In this document: one piece after another, positions 12,117 to 24,949 of the stretch
Position numbering within the stretch: the first letter of the stretch is position 1
How the letters are laid out: each line of letters begins with the position of its first letter
NCBI GenBank assembly: GCA_025024175.1
Contig: QCXZ01000138.1
Location: 44,115,092 to 44,179,091, forward strand
DNA from: Rhyzopertha dominica
Taxonomy: Eukaryota; Arthropoda; Insecta; Coleoptera; Bostrichidae
Reading direction: 5' to 3'
DNA length: 64,000 nucleotides
The notes under the pieces: generated by a model
The model's database searches: none
Told to the model about the DNA's origin: nothing
Seen by the model: the letters and a program-made list of their open reading frames with translations, nothing else
Translations under genes and position numbers: made by a program

Positions 12117-13906
12117 GTGCTATTCGATAAATTATTTAATATTATTAATCGAGTCAAGACGTATTAAATTAATCTTGTTCCACTCTTTTTTGTAAAGTTT
12201 GATGACAGACGTCAAGCCAACAATTTTTGTTGCCATGCAAAACCTACCTTAAATTATTTCAACGAGAATTTGCTTTTGTGAAAATTCCTACTATAATCGT
12301 ATTTTGATTCGTTCAAAATGACATAATTGACCGAAATTGAATTTTTTGATTGGTTTTTACAAACGTCAAAAATAATCAAGGTAAAACTAATAATTATAGT
12401 TAACTTGACATAATGTTTTTCTGTTAATCTTCGTTTATGATCTTGTTGTTTTGCTATCTAACGCTGGGATGGCTCACCGAATTTCTATCCGTTCTGCTGT
12501 ACATCTGGTAGATGCGCAGTTGGTAAACATCAAAGTTTTTTAAAATAATTTGCTCGTAGTAAAACCTGCTTATTTAAAAAATCACTCAACGTACAAGTAA
12601 GAAATTTTATAGTAATTTGCGACGTGACCAAACAGCCTTTAAAACATCATTCTATCCTTTTCTGTCGTTCTGACAGAATTAAGTTGCAAGTTATATCATT
12701 TGACGTGACACATGTATTGTATAGTGGTGCATTTGTGTCGTAAAATAGAAAGAAATAGATATTCGGCTAGCCATCCTGTTACGCAGTAAAAGAACCAAAA
12801 GAAGCAACTATAAATAGTTAAATTTATTACATTGAGAATTCATTTGCAAAGGTAGCTGAAAAATAAATATACACAAGATTTATTTTTCAACAGATTGTAA
12901 ACTCGCAGATAGATTAACAATAAACATTATCTTCTTGTTTATTTTCTGTGGCAAAAATCACTTTATTACAAAAATTCGAAAGCGGTGGCCCTGGATTTTT
13001 AGACCTGGTGCAAAAAAGATTCCGACCCACTTTGGATGCTGCAATACCTATGATGCTTTTCATAATTTAAATTATTTCAATTCTTCGATATTTACAATAC
13101 ATTGATACTTCTAATACTTTTGAATACTTTCTATACTTGAATACCACGATAATGTGGTAAGGATACTGGATAGTGGCAAATGTGTCGATATTTGAGTAAG
13201 TATCGATACTTTGCCCCAGACCTAGAGCAAACTGCTTGGACTTGCATAACAGCTATTTGTATTTCACAACAATTTTGCTGGCGAAAACGTCATTTTCACT
13301 TAATAAGATCACTATAACATTACTTGGTGCGAACAACGCCATACAAGCGTTAAAAGTAAAGATGTCTGAACGTTCGATTTTATGTCAATGTCAGCCACTC
13401 AGCAGTGTGGTTGAATTACGTTCAGCACGCGTTGTGGTTCAACCAAGTTCGGTGCTGATCAACATCCATGTTTACCACTTTATTGTCAAATGCGCCCGTC
13501 TCAAATCATAAACGACACGAATCAGTACAAATATTAAAATTGAAGACAATGGTGCAAAAACAGGCCAAGTACAGTTCTGACTTGATTTTTGTATTGATTA
13601 TTATGTAATTTCAACTTCCCCTGATCATTTGATGCAAAAATCAAGAAAAGTTTTAAGTGGTTGAAAAACTTATATGCTAGTTGCCAAATTTATGGCAAAA
13701 TCCAGACCGTTTTTCCTTGTTTTCTTACAAATGTCGATTTAGAACTTTGCCGGTTTTTGAACTAAGGTCTTCAACTATATCTTTGCATTATTATATGTAC
13801 GGGATCTCTCTGAAGAAATAAAAATAATTTTTCATTCTGCTGTTGACGAAGTACCTAACTTTAGAGAGAAAAGGAATTGACGAGCTATTTTGTTTTTCTT
13901 TTATAG
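12117..13906. other. Intronic sequence with a TATCGATA-rich, hAT-like end
   Basis: Mostly AT-rich and uninformative. About 13085-13225 is rich in ATACTT and TATCGATA steps and ends in AAGTATCGATACTTTGCCCC, resembling a hAT terminus with its subterminal repeats. No opposite end was found. The frame at 13236-13511 has no known motif. Confidence 0.35.
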
Positions 13907-14099
13907 TAAACGTGACATAAATGATGTTCTCCTAGCTAATAATTACTATCTAGCTCTCGAGAATAATTTGGGATTATTCGAGCGACGAGAACAATATCGG
14001 TTTCATAAGACAGACTTGCAATCATTGGATGATGTTTTGCCGCGCGACACACTGGCCTTTCTTATTTCCAAGAACAAGTTAGACGATGCTGAGCAGTAG
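13907..14099 (+). CDS. Terminal coding exon of the same unrecognised gene
   Basis: It follows a strong polypyrimidine/acceptor (TGTTTTTCTTTTATAG). After one base of a split codon it encodes 63 residues, with KRDINDVLLANNYYLALENN near the start and LPRDTLAFLISKNKLDDAEQ at the C-terminus, then TAG at 14097-14099. The sequence is charged and helix-like, without a membrane segment or signal peptide. Together with the exon at 10369 it gives about 99 C-terminal residues across a 3.4-kb intron. The open frame also runs upstream through the acceptor, so the exact boundary rests on the AG and phase match. Function unknown. Confidence 0.6.
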
Positions 14100-14319
14100 T
14101 ACTATGATGTTCTTTACTAGGGATTTGATCTTTTTATTATGAGAAAAGTATTCATCAGTACAGGTTCTCCTAGGTAGTACAGCCTCTAAGCAAAAAACCT
14201 TTAAAAAAGAAATTTAAATTTTACAGGAAGGTTAAAAAACATTGTTTACTTGCCGATTATTAAAATTATTCATATGTCAAAATATTAATTACCTATCGAC
14301 TATTGTTATTTTTTATGTA
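14100..14319 (+). other. 3' flank of the unrecognised gene
   Basis: Sequence between the TAG codon and the Tc1 element. It should contain the 3' untranslated region, but no clear AATAAA signal is present before the Tc1 insertion, so the original polyadenylation site may lie beyond the element or use a variant signal. Confidence 0.3.
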
Positions 14320-14596
14320 CAGTAGCGTGCAAAAAAAAACGGACAGCGAGTGAAATTTTATTTGAACGTCGATAACTCGTGAATGAAGTTACCAGTTGGC
14401 ACGGGTTTTTTACTGTTTGATTCTCATTTTCTTTTTGACATTTCCAATAAATATCGTTAGGATTGTTTCAGAATATAAAAAGTTATGGTATCACGTTTCA
14501 ATGCATATCAAAATCTAACCGTGCAAAAAAACCGGACACTTTCACAAATTTATAGTAAAACATAAAATTTATTTAAAGAACCATAAAATTAACATT

Positions 14597-15145
14597 TATC
14601 TGACACAACTATGGATTAATATTTAGTCGCAAAACTCTTTACGGCAATCACAGCAGCACAACGGGACGGCACGGAGTCGACCAAACTGAAGATTTTCTTG
14701 AGGAGAATTTTCTTCTATTCCGCCTCCAGCGCAGCCATCAAGTCGTCCGCTTTCTTAAATTTTCAGACGCGGACGCGCTTTTCAAGCTCTTCCCACAAGT
14801 GCTCGATCGGATTGAGGTCCGGCGACTGTGCTGGACACTGCACATTTTTTTGGTGGCGTGCGGAAGTATAAACTCTTTCAATATCTTCCGACATTGGATG
14901 GCGTTCATCTTGCCGTCCACTTTATAACAGTGTTCGAAGCGTTTTCCGACCGGCCGCAGCACGTACCGAATGCCGTCCGAAGATACCAAATTAAATTTAC
15001 TCACATGCGACCACAAGATTTTCGAACCGGCTCGGATGGTCGAATTCTTGTGGTCGCATGAGAGTAAATTTAATTTGGTATCTTCGGACAGTATACGGTA
15101 CGTGCTGCGAAAATGAGAATCAAACAGCAAAAAACCCCGTGTCAA
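14597..15145 (-). pseudogene. Tc1-type transposase fragments
   Basis: The frame at 14738-15145 contains ILWSHVSKFNLVSSDG, matching the Tc1 catalytic box WSDESKF with the aspartate-glutamate region altered to WSHVSKF. It then jumps to GKMNAIQCRKILKEFILPHA. Further 3', another frame gives QSPDLNPIEHLWEELEKRVR, the block holding the third acidic residue, and the expected C-terminus near 14600. The N-terminal DNA-binding domain and the middle section with the second aspartate are missing. The lost catalytic aspartate and frame shifts make it non-functional. Confidence 0.85.
14955..15109. repeat. 65-bp internal inverted duplication inside Tc1
   Basis: 14955-15020 (CGCAGCACGTACC through CATGCGACCACAAG) is repeated in inverse orientation at 15044-15109 (CTTGTGGTCGCATG through GGTACGTGCTGCG) with few mismatches and a spacer of about 23 bp. 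It is transposase coding sequence copied head-to-head, creating a second hairpin nested within the terminal inverted repeats. Confidence 0.85.
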
Positions 15146-15335
15146 TTGGTAACTTCATTCACGAGTTATCCGACGTTCAAGAAAATTTCACTCAGTGTCC
15201 GATTTTTTTTGCACGCTACTGTATATCTAATATTGAATCGAAAGTAATTTCTGATATGACAGATTTTGGTCACTTGCCAATAGCATCAGAAAAGTAAAAG
15301 TTTGCAACATATGGTGAAGTGACGAAGATAGAATA

Positions 15336-16587
15336 TACCGTTTTGCGGTATATTTGTCTACGCACTGACGCCATTACAGTTTGATTCTTCATTGTATACG
15401 TTGTTTACTGAGTGTTTAAGATGCCTCCGACAATCGTGAGTCCCGCCGATTGTGAAGTACGGGCTGTTATACGATTTTTAGTGCTAAAGGCGTAAAACCG
15501 ATCGATATTCATCGTGAGATCTGTGAAGTTTACGGACAAAACATTATGAGTGATGGAATGGTAAGGAAATGGGTGAAAGCATTTAAAGATGGCCGCACAA
15601 ATGTGCATGATGAAGAACGGAGTGGGCGTCCTTCGGTCGTTAATGAAGATTTGGTGCAGAAAGTGAACGAAAAGGTGAGAGAAAACAGACGCTTTACAAT
15701 TTCATCATTCTGCGACAGCTTTCCTCAATATTCTCGTAGTGTTTTGTATCGCATTGTGACCGAGAACTTGAATTACCAGAAATTGTGTTCACGTTGGGTT
15801 CCGAAAATGTTGACGGATTTGCACAAAACCCAACGTTTAGGCAGTGCATTGACTTCCCTTGAGCGGTACCACAATGAAGGTGAAGATTTTTAGACCAAAC
15901 TGTTACTGGTGACGAAACATGGGTGGCCTACGTCACACCAGAATCGAAACAACAATCCATGGAATGGCGACATTCATCATCACCCAAAAAAGTGAAGTTT
16001 AAGCAAACAATATCTGCCCGGAAAATCATGTGCACAGTTTTTTGGGACAGAAAAGGAGTTATTGCTAGTGGAGTTTCTGCCCCGTAATGAGACAATCAAT
16101 GCAGCGTCTCATTGTAAGACATTGAACAATCTGCGTCGCGCAATCCAGAACAAAAGACGTGGCAAGTTGAGTAAGAGTATCTTTTTGCTGCATGACAATG
16201 CCCGTCCACATGTGGCTAAATCGGACCAAAGATCTCATCAAATCTTTAAATGGGAAACTCTAGATCATCCTCCATACAGCCCTGATCTGGCGCCCAGCGA
16301 CTACCATTTGTTCCTGCACTTGAAGAAACACCTGGGTGGTCAGCGTCTTCAAGACGATAACGAAGTCGAAACATTTGTGATACAGTGGTTAACAGTCAGG
16401 CGGCAGAATTTTATGAGGAGGGTATTCAAAAACTGGTGCCACGTTATGACAAGTGCCTCAATATTCACGGAAATTATGTAGAAAAGTAGATTAAGGTACA
16501 GGCTTTCATGTAAGATAAAATTATTGCGATATCTTTGCACGTTTTTTTTTAATTCCAAAACGGTACTTACTTAAAAAACATGCCTCG
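15336..16587 (+). mobile_element. mariner element, copy 1, with truncated left end
   Basis: The right terminal inverted repeat is complete (CGGTACTTACTTAAAAAACA then TGCCTCG, bordered by TA at 16588-16589). The left end starts only at TACCGTTTTGCG, lacking about 20 outer bases seen in copy 2 at 62956, and about 62 bp of GC-rich 5' leader present in copy 2 is deleted. The two copies are otherwise very similar, implying recent activity of this family in the genome. Confidence 0.9.
15421..16489 (+). pseudogene. mariner transposase, frameshifted
   Basis: Starts with ATG and MPPTIVSPADCEVRAVIRF, then loses frame near 15475 by a one-base deletion relative to copy 2. The helix-turn-helix region follows (MVRKWVKAFKDGRTNVHDEE). 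The catalytic blocks appear in different frames: TGDETWVAYV (first D) near 15907, HDNARPH (second D) near 16193 and YSPDLAPSDYHLF (third D) near 16275, the D,D34D pattern of mariner. Stops or shifts at about 15475, 15893, 16060, 16215 and 16395 inactivate it. A C-terminal stop lies at 16487-16489 in the original frame. Confidence 0.92.
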
Positions 16588-19229
16588 TATTTCCTCCACT
16601 AATAAACGCGTACTCAGCATAAACACCGACTAAGCAAAAACTGCATTTCATACCATCTCCTTCTATTTCACGAGGAGTTCCTCCCGTAAAGTCAGCCACA
16701 ACAAAACTTTGCGCAGTATATGCACGGAGCCGAATTGGTAGGTGGTATTAGTGCCGCTATCTGTGCTCGGTAGTCTCAGGAGAGAAATTGGGGGCAGAGG
16801 AGCCATTGTGACTGGCAGGTCCTGGCATCTTCAGATGGAAGGCCCTCTCCTCGCATACGAATCACCTACTTGTACCGGGAGTCTTGTCAGTTCTCGGATA
16901 TTTATGAAACCATTCGCCGGCGAGGCAACTTCCACGCTTTATGCAGATAAGCTACTTTAATTGGCTACCATGCAAAAGCTCCCAGCCAGCAGCTTTCCAA
17001 GGGCAGTAAATTCGGATGTGCTTATTAATTGCGCGAGATTTTAGAAAGGGTTCGTTTGCAGGAAACGTGAAATAAAAGTTGAAGTGATCCGAGTGAGCAT
17101 TCCTAGCTCGCTGGTCATCTTAAGAAATGTTGGAAAACTATAAAGAAGTGAACTTACTATATATTATTAATAAATCAAATTAATAACAAAAAAATGAATG
17201 AAATCTAGATTTTGGTGTTAAACACTGGTTATCGCATTGGGGTCGTCCTCATCTGTAGAAAAAAACCTGTATCGACGCAAAATACCAAATCTTTACCACG
17301 GTTTATGTCTTACAACAATTGGTTTTCATGCCATCACTCTCTTGAAATTCCGATAATTGCCCGCTTATGTATTTTAATTACTTGAGGTTTTTTGCTTATA
17401 TACCTTATACTTTTTATAAGTAGATATTGTTTAGTCATTTATTTCAGAGTAGTAGTGCAAGAAACACTGTTTATAACTAATACCTCAAAAAACAACAAGT
17501 TTACCAAGGGCGGATCCAGCTTTCAAATCAGGGGGGGTCACCTAGTTAGGAGAGGCTACAATTTTATTAAAATAATCTAACTGGAAAAGAAATAGTATTT
17601 TATTGTTATAAGTCGAAATAATTTTAGTCAAATAGCAATATTAATTTTTCTTTTTTTTTCCTCTCGAAAAACGAATTGTGACTTCAATCCACTTCAGTCG
17701 GTATGTTTCTCTAATGGTGAAGTCCAGTTCAAAAAATCAGAAATTCATTGAGTGCACAAATGAAGCTGACAATCACGTTTTTTTTTATCTCATTAAAGAA
17801 ATGAATTCGGATTTGAGTAATGGAGAAAACAATCAATAGTAAAAAAAATCAAATCGTCACAGGTAAGGCACTAAGGGTTAACATTCATTAATTATTAGCT
17901 GTGCTTTCGTTTTTATTAGCAAATTTACAAAAACAAGCCATCTTTTATACAAAGAACACGATATCAAAGCACTACGTGACACATGATAGATTAAAATATA
18001 ACTTCCTTTAGACATTTTAGATTACATCATTCAATATGGCTTCTGACGGGCAGGCAATGCGCGCATAGGAAGCCGTGGAAACTTAAAATGTACTGCTGAA
18101 GTTGGGTCGTTCTTGGGCAAGTCTTTCGATTTTAACGATTCATGCCTTGATTCGTTTGATTCGATTAACAGCTAATGAATCAATCGTTTAAACTTGAATT
18201 ACAGTTGATGCATGATGCACATAAGAACCCTAAATCAATTAAGAACAACCTACTTGTGCCGTTTGAGAAATGCGGAATGTAAGACTTGTTTACCTGTTTT
18301 CTACGAGAATAATGCGGTTTGTAACTGTACCCCCAACTAATGTAAACGGTGATTGATACTATGTTGTCATGGACGGAAAGATGTCGAAACATATGGTTTG
18401 TGTTTTGTGTCCCAAAGAAGTAGGGAAATCGTTTTGGATACCCCGATTACTTACTAATATATAATTAATCAAGTATGTGATCCAGATATCAAAAATTTTT
18501 TATGAAATTAAAATTTTAATGTTTTCGACTAATGCAAAAGTCAACAAACCAGAGAAATTAGAAACAAATTAATTATTAATAAATAAATTAATATTCGTCG
18601 CAGTAAGCACAACACTTATCATCATTTCTGGTTGAATTGCACGAATTTACTTTTTAAAAAACATCTTAGAAAAGAATAGATCCATCATTAAGAGAGAAAT
18701 GGGCCTTATCTGCCCACTAATTGTGCATGAGGACAAAATCTGCATCCTTCAACAGCAGTTGCAGTATAGGGATGCATATCAGGATTTCCCGTAAAATTTC
18801 GTGTATGGCATTTGCAATCGTTTTGATATCGCATTCACACTACTGATTGCTAGCGGTTTAGTGTTGGTTACGTTTTGATTTTCCTGGGGAACTTCTGCAA
18901 CTTGAACTTTTTCGTACAAAATCTGCGTATCCAGCAGTGTAATTTTTTTGCATTCGTAATATCATTTCATTAAACCAATTATTGATTGCAGATACATGTT
19001 CAAATTGTTACACTAAAATCCTATTATGTACTTGATTCCATTTACTTCTTGTTATTAATTGAATTTGTTGAAAATATATAGTAGGTTGAAACATATCCAT
19101 TACTTTATGATATTCATATAGGTACATTTTAATAGAATCTACCCACTTAGCTCTTATTCTATTTGTATTGAGTAAACTAAAGGGTTATGCTGTAAGTTAC
19201 CAAATCAGTGTTTATAATATATTCCTAAA
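16588..19229. other. GC-richer island followed by AT-rich unassigned DNA
   Basis: 16600-17060 is GC-richer with no transposon motif or convincing ORF and might be regulatory. About 17508-17540 (GGGCGGATCCAGC, then a run of G) resembles a DNA transposon end. The rest, to 19229, shows no supported gene; a weak minus-strand frame around 18730-18960 was not recognised. Confidence 0.35.
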
Positions 19230-19419
19230 TAAAATCACCGATAATTCGAGTTATCGATTATTTAAATTATCGATAATTTGAATACTTGATAATTCGAATT
19301 ATTAATAATTTCAATACTCGATAATTCAAATATTGATATTTCGATATATCGAATATTATCGATACTTTTAATATTATCGAAAATATCGATATCGTTTTTA
19401 GTATCGCCCACCCCTACTG
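19230..19419 (-). repeat. TATCGATA-type subterminal repeats with hAT-like end
   Basis: About 190 bp of repeated ATTCGA, ATCGATAAT and ATATCGAT steps ends at 19404-19419 in GCCCACCCCTACTG. On the minus strand this reads CAGTAGGGGTGGGCGATAC, the style of a hAT terminal inverted repeat with subterminal transposase-binding repeats. The other end and a target duplication were not found, so this is a fragment. Confidence 0.45.
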
Positions 19420-22400
19420 ATGACTCTAAAGCTGTTCGTTCAAAGGCTTCCCTGAATACGTTTGCTACTACTGATGATAACAATAGGGAATTCAAAAGTG
19501 TTCCAAAAATTTGGCGGTAGAATTGACCGTGAAATGCGAAAAGTCAGACATTTTTCTACCAAATCTCCGGATTTAAGCTAAATTTAAGCAGAATTTCTAA
19601 GTGCGTTTACGACAGTATATTGTCAAAAAGACTTCGCCTGCAGGACGTTCTTAATTAAGCCCTCTCACGTTGTGGTTCTATAATAAAAAACTAAATCTTT
19701 GTATCTAAAATGACACACATTCTTTTTATTAACCTTTAAAATGTACATCAACTAGCCGTGATCTTCCCAAGATAATTTGAAGCAATCGCAGCTGTTACTT
19801 TACATTCATACATCGATTCTCTACTTGTGTGCCATAATCAGGTACAACGCTAACTGTACTAATAAAATGCGTTTTCCAAGTTGTGGAGTCACTGTCTTAA
19901 GAAACGGATGTTCTACATATCATGCCAGATATCTTCTGTTGATAATAAACAAAAATTTTAATAACAACATAATTTCAAATACTAAACCAGATTTCTGTTC
20001 TCTTTGTGAGTCCTCGCAGATTATCCATAAAAAGTGACGGGTATAATAAACAGATTAATAACCAATAAAATAACTAATTCTTTATATGCTAAGGATTCGT
20101 TAGTATACATAGGTATATTGTTTTAAATAGTTTTATTAATTATTCACTTAAACAAACAAATGGAACTAAAACTACTTATTTCTTTACGGCTTTAAATGTT
20201 AATTGGTTTGAATGTAGTCAGTAGTCTGCCTATAACATAGTGTTTTTGTAATACGTATATTAAAGTACATAATGTAATTAAGTATACATTTCAAACGGTT
20301 TCTCAACAAACGAACGATCCGTAAATTAACAAAGACCCTCCCTGCGTAACCGTTAAATGGTCCCGAAAACCCTTTTATTTTATTTGCACGGAACAGAAGC
20401 GATAAGTCCAACTTAAAACCTTCTTAATTATGCCAGTTTTAACTCCTTGATATATATGTGGCGATGCAAATAAGAACATTAGAAGTTACAGGTACCACAA
20501 GTTACATAAATGTCCCCAGATAATAACGCTCCCCCCTAATTACAACAATTAGATTATGCCCGTGAGTTACAATAACGACTTTCCTAAAAGTTTCTGCACA
20601 CGGACCTCCTGTTTTTACGCTTTGCCGTAATGTTTGCTGGCAAATCATGCGATTTAATGCCACATTAATTTTTACAGCTATTTATGCTACCGGTGCTGCG
20701 GGTTAGACAATTATAGGATGGGTATTTGGATACCGATCTATGGATTCAGTAGCACGGGAAAATTAATCACAGCCTACTGTAATTGTTCAGTAAATTATAT
20801 CGAATGATTAGTTGATTTAGTGTGGTTCCATGTTCCATGTATTTCAGATGGTGATGCCATTTTTTTTTACCTTTTGCCATAGTACGGAAATGAAACTATA
20901 TTGAAAGGTATAAAAGGTAAAATACAAGAGCTGAAATTTCGGAAATTCAAGCACTGCCGGATATTTTTCGGTTGTTTTTACCGAATCTAGTCTTTTCAGT
21001 TTTAACGCAACTACAAGTGTCAGCTATTATTCCTGAACCAAATGTGTAAAAATAAAAAATAAGCAATATTTAAATCATGGCTTCAAATTGAAATACTTTT
21101 GCATGTACTAATATTTTTTTTATGAATCTACTAAGACCAAATTTCGGGACTTCCTAAGAATTGCCCTTTACCGAAGAAAAAATAGAACGTCTTCTTTTAT
21201 ATCAGTTGTAAGCACCAGCAAAGATTTCGTTGAAATAAAGAACCAGGAAGCATGAACTCGGAGGTTGATTACACATAATTTTCATATTATTTAATAGCGA
21301 CAAAATAACTAAAACGCACTGGTAGTCCTTTTTAAAGCGTAGGGAGTTTTATTTCAAATATTCCTCGCTACGTTCAACAACACCATGAACATATTGTGCC
21401 TATACTTTATTACGGCAATAAATAGAACAGCGCCAAAATTTGAAGATGTGGACATTACAGCATTTTGCTACAATTCGACATGTACAAATTATGATTAAGT
21501 TGGAATTAAAATTGAACATATATGATATTTAATGTGTTTATTTATCGCTCACAGCAGTGGAGAATTAAGGCAAAAAATAACTTAATAATTAGTTATTAGA
21601 CAGCTTTTGGGTTAAAGGTACAAACATTGTTTGTTTATTTTTTGCTTGTCACACAAAATCGCAGTTTGAACGGNAGTCAATCACAGCTACTTTTACTACC
21701 CAGTGATATCAGGACTCCATAAACAAGCAGCAGTGTTAGCTTTCTACGGATTTGAACGACATTTAACGCATATTCGTGTTTAGAGTAACGAGATTACGGT
21801 TTATTAATAAATGATAATTTGTTAAATAAATTGCTATTTTTAATTAGAAGATGACGAGCATTTCTAAAAGTAAGTTTAAAAGTACTAACGTTGTGTTATT
21901 TAGCAGCATTAGTTAGCAAACTGTTTGATGAATATTCAAATTGCATAAACTCACTTATGTTTACTTACACCAAAATAAATTTATACAGAAAGCAACATCA
22001 AGTGATTTCAAATATGTGTATTGAACACGTTCGTTTTCCTCTATGTATGCTAGGTAATGTGTATTCTAAAACTATATAATAATAAGGCATACAAAGCAGA
22101 TTGCAAACGGCAGTACATAATAGTAATAAAATACTATCTTCAAAATAAACTACAAATTTTAAGTACTTTCCTTATTTGCTCTGGTCAACTCATTTAGATC
22201 CTACCAGTTTCGCCCTTTTTATAGGGCTCTCTGGTAAGGATATCGAATGAATTGATCAAAGTAGACTGACGCCTTAACCAAAATCTATGGAACAGATGTT
22301 TAGGTGTCGGGTACTAGATGCCTGACATTTTTTGAACCATCTCGATTAAATCAATGCAAACACTATAGAGGGGAATAAAATTCACGCTCCGCATTCAAGT

Positions 22401-22559
22401 TTTGAAACGAACGAAAGCACATTTCAGTGCGCTAATAATACTCCGAAAATCTCGACAATTTCTATATTTCTATCCAAAGCTTTGATGGCAGTATTTGGGA
22501 CATGTTTGTTAAACGTTTATAGTTAAAAGTAACACTCAAGTCCTTAATGCTATAACACC
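19420..22559. other. AT-rich sequence with a possible regulatory island
   Basis: No coding gene supported. About 20440-20770 is more complex than its surroundings: it holds an ATGCAAAT octamer at 20464-20471, several TAATTA/ATTAAT cores and a GC-rich stretch near 20690, as in insect developmental enhancers. These motifs are short and expected by chance in AT-rich DNA, so this is only suggestive. Confidence 0.3.
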
Positions 22560-23095
22560 TAAAAGTTAAATATTATTAATGTAGTACGTATAGATTAGAA
22601 AAGACATTCGATATCCTCCTGTAGAGGATGATAGTTATGAAAAGAGTTAATGTCACGACATACTTTCAAGTCATTAGCATAAAGTAATTATTACCATAAT
22701 ATCATCAATAAATAACAAAACAATAAACAGGGACCAAAATTCGATACCCGAGGAAGCTACAAACTCATCCAACGTATAGTTCTCATAATAGACTTGCAGA
22801 TATCTTTTGCTCAAGTAAGACAAGAGAATAAGATGTTTTGATCAATCTGATTGAATGCCCTGCTGAAGTAAGTGTAATAGCATCCATCTGATCCCTGTTG
22901 ATCGGAGAGAAAGATATTGGGAAAAGGTAGCCAAATTAGTAACGGAGTATTTGACCTCATCTGAACAGACCCACGCTGAAACCGCGTTTAATTCTCTTAT
23001 AGGTATTTCTAAACAAAACAGTCTCAAAAGTCCTTAAAAGTTACATAAAACAATGGTAATACAAATACGGGAGCCCAATCTGTCATAGTAAAACA
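22560..23095 (-). pseudogene. LINE reverse transcriptase relic
   Basis: Read on the minus strand in shifting frames, the order of LINE RT motifs is preserved: RTFETVLFRNTYKRI with RGFSVGLF (finger region), QMDAI followed by FNQIDQNILFSCL (first catalytic D region), FWSLFIVLLFIDDIM (the GPLLFLLFINDI region), and YANDLKVCRDI with LQEDIECL (YADD box changed to YAND). The catalytic aspartate change and many frame breaks make it dead. Confidence 0.65.
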
Positions 23096-24949
23096 CGAAA
23101 CCTCACCCAGTCCAGTAGTAAACGTATTATTCGCCTTTTTCAAAGCAGATTTTATATTCTAAATATAAGTTATACACAACGTAGCGACAATTTGTGCCTT
23201 AACGTGAACTCTTAATCAAGAAATTTCATAGCAAGTTTCTGTTTTGTGACGAACGAATAATCAGATCTTACGGGGATCCGATGAATCCGATCTTTAAATA
23301 TCAAAAATAACGTTTGTACCATAGTCCAATAAACAAGGTCAGTTGATGCGCAGTGCCCGTTACCACTGTTCGCGACAATGACGTCATAGCAGAGACACAA
23401 CAGATTTGAAGCTCGATATCAGTGCTCAGATGACTGTTTTTTCGGTGTATATTTCACCTTTTTACAAGCTTAATTAAGAAGAACGTAGTTTTGCGTATTT
23501 TTTTACTCTGGTTGCGAGCCATGCAATACATAATGGATATCTGCTGTCAGAAATGCGAAAGATTTAGATCCACAGGTTTTTGAAAGGTGAACGACCCGCC
23601 ACGAATTTTATTGGACAGTACTAAAAATGTTAATATGTAATGTAATAAAATTTAATAGGTAGTTGGGAGTTAAGGCATGTAATCAGAACATTTTACTAAA
23701 AATCAAACCGAAAATTAAATGATGGAATTCAGATATTAAACCTTCCTCCAGTGAAGTTTACCAAATGAACTGATGACCATATTACCTCCAACTGGAGACC
23801 TGCTGTCAGATACCTATAGGCAATGGAAGATCAGTAGCATAGAAATTCATTAAAAACTTCTTTATAATTCGAACATAAGAGTGAAAAATACAAAGTTTAA
23901 TATGAAAAATTAAGTCGAAAACAATAGAACGACTAAATTAAGAAAGTTATGTCCGGATGCCCTTTATTTATCTTATTTATATGAAGTTTTTCAGGTAAAC
24001 TGTAGACCTTATGAAGGAAATAAATAACGATGAAGATGTTGATTATGATCATTATTATGATTATGACACACGAATACCATACAAAAAGTACAATCACAGT
24101 AGTCAAAGAACTATAAAGGTATCTTTCAAAGTACTAAACATTCGTTGTTTGATTGCATTCGGAGATTTTTTGTTATTTTCTGCTAAATCAGAATTCAGTG
24201 CTTCCACAGCGTCACAAATTTGATCGTGGGTATATTGTTGCAAATTTAGGTGGCGGCCGCGGGCGTTCTGCTTTGGCTGGCGAATATCTGAATGCTGCCG
24301 GCAGTGCTCACCATAAATTCTATCTTTAATTACCTCAAACTGTCAAATCACAGGATCTGACGGTTTTATGACAATTTATCGTCGCACTGGAAGGAGGGTT
24401 GGCGGTAATGCCGCCCCTGACTGACGGACAACTATGCATTCAAATTGGTTGTTTTAGTCCCAGGATCTATACTACGACATACCTTCGGCATTGATCCCTT
24501 CGGATGACACCGGGTCCTGCAGGAATTTGAGGGAGGATGCAGCCTGGAAAGAAAGTCAGTCATTTACGTCTGATAGATAACTGCCGTTTAGTTGTAAGTG
24601 GAATTACAGATTCTGAATACTCTATCCTTAATTAGTTGAGTACTTTAATTATAGTATTTTTCTATTATTGCTATACCGTTGTATTTTTGTTTTTCTTTAA
24701 TCTTCGCTTACAAAATTACTAAAAACTGTTAAGTAAACATCTTCAATATGAAAGAATGAGGAAGGATGAGGTCAAACATCTTGTAAATGAAACATTTTGG
24801 GAAAAAATTAAATTAGAAGTCGGAAGAATGTAGTATCGGAAGATTATATATTAAATGTAAAAAGAGATACTGATGATTTCTGAATCTCCGTATAGGCACC
24901 ATTTGCTAAATTGTAGCAATCGAACCGCATACTTAGGATAAAATTTTAA
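23096..24949. other. Unassigned sequence with a GC-richer island
   Basis: No supported gene. A TGACGTCA (CRE-type) site lies at 23379-23386. About 24230-24560 is a GC-richer island with TTAATTAC and TTTATGAC cores and no transposon motif, a candidate regulatory element. Weak MULE-like residues may begin near 24730. Confidence 0.3.

Larger units (their letters stand above)
14320..15221 (-). mobile_element. Tc1-like DNA transposon, internally deleted
   Basis: Terminal inverted repeats of about 111 bp (14320-14430 and 15110-15221) begin CAGTAGCGTGC and are bordered by TA on both sides, the Tc1/mariner target. At 902 bp it is well short of a full Tc1 (about 1.6 kb). The minus strand holds transposase pieces, and a 65-bp inverted duplication lies in the middle. 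It cannot encode an active transposase but keeps both ends, so it might be mobilised in trans. Confidence 0.9.
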
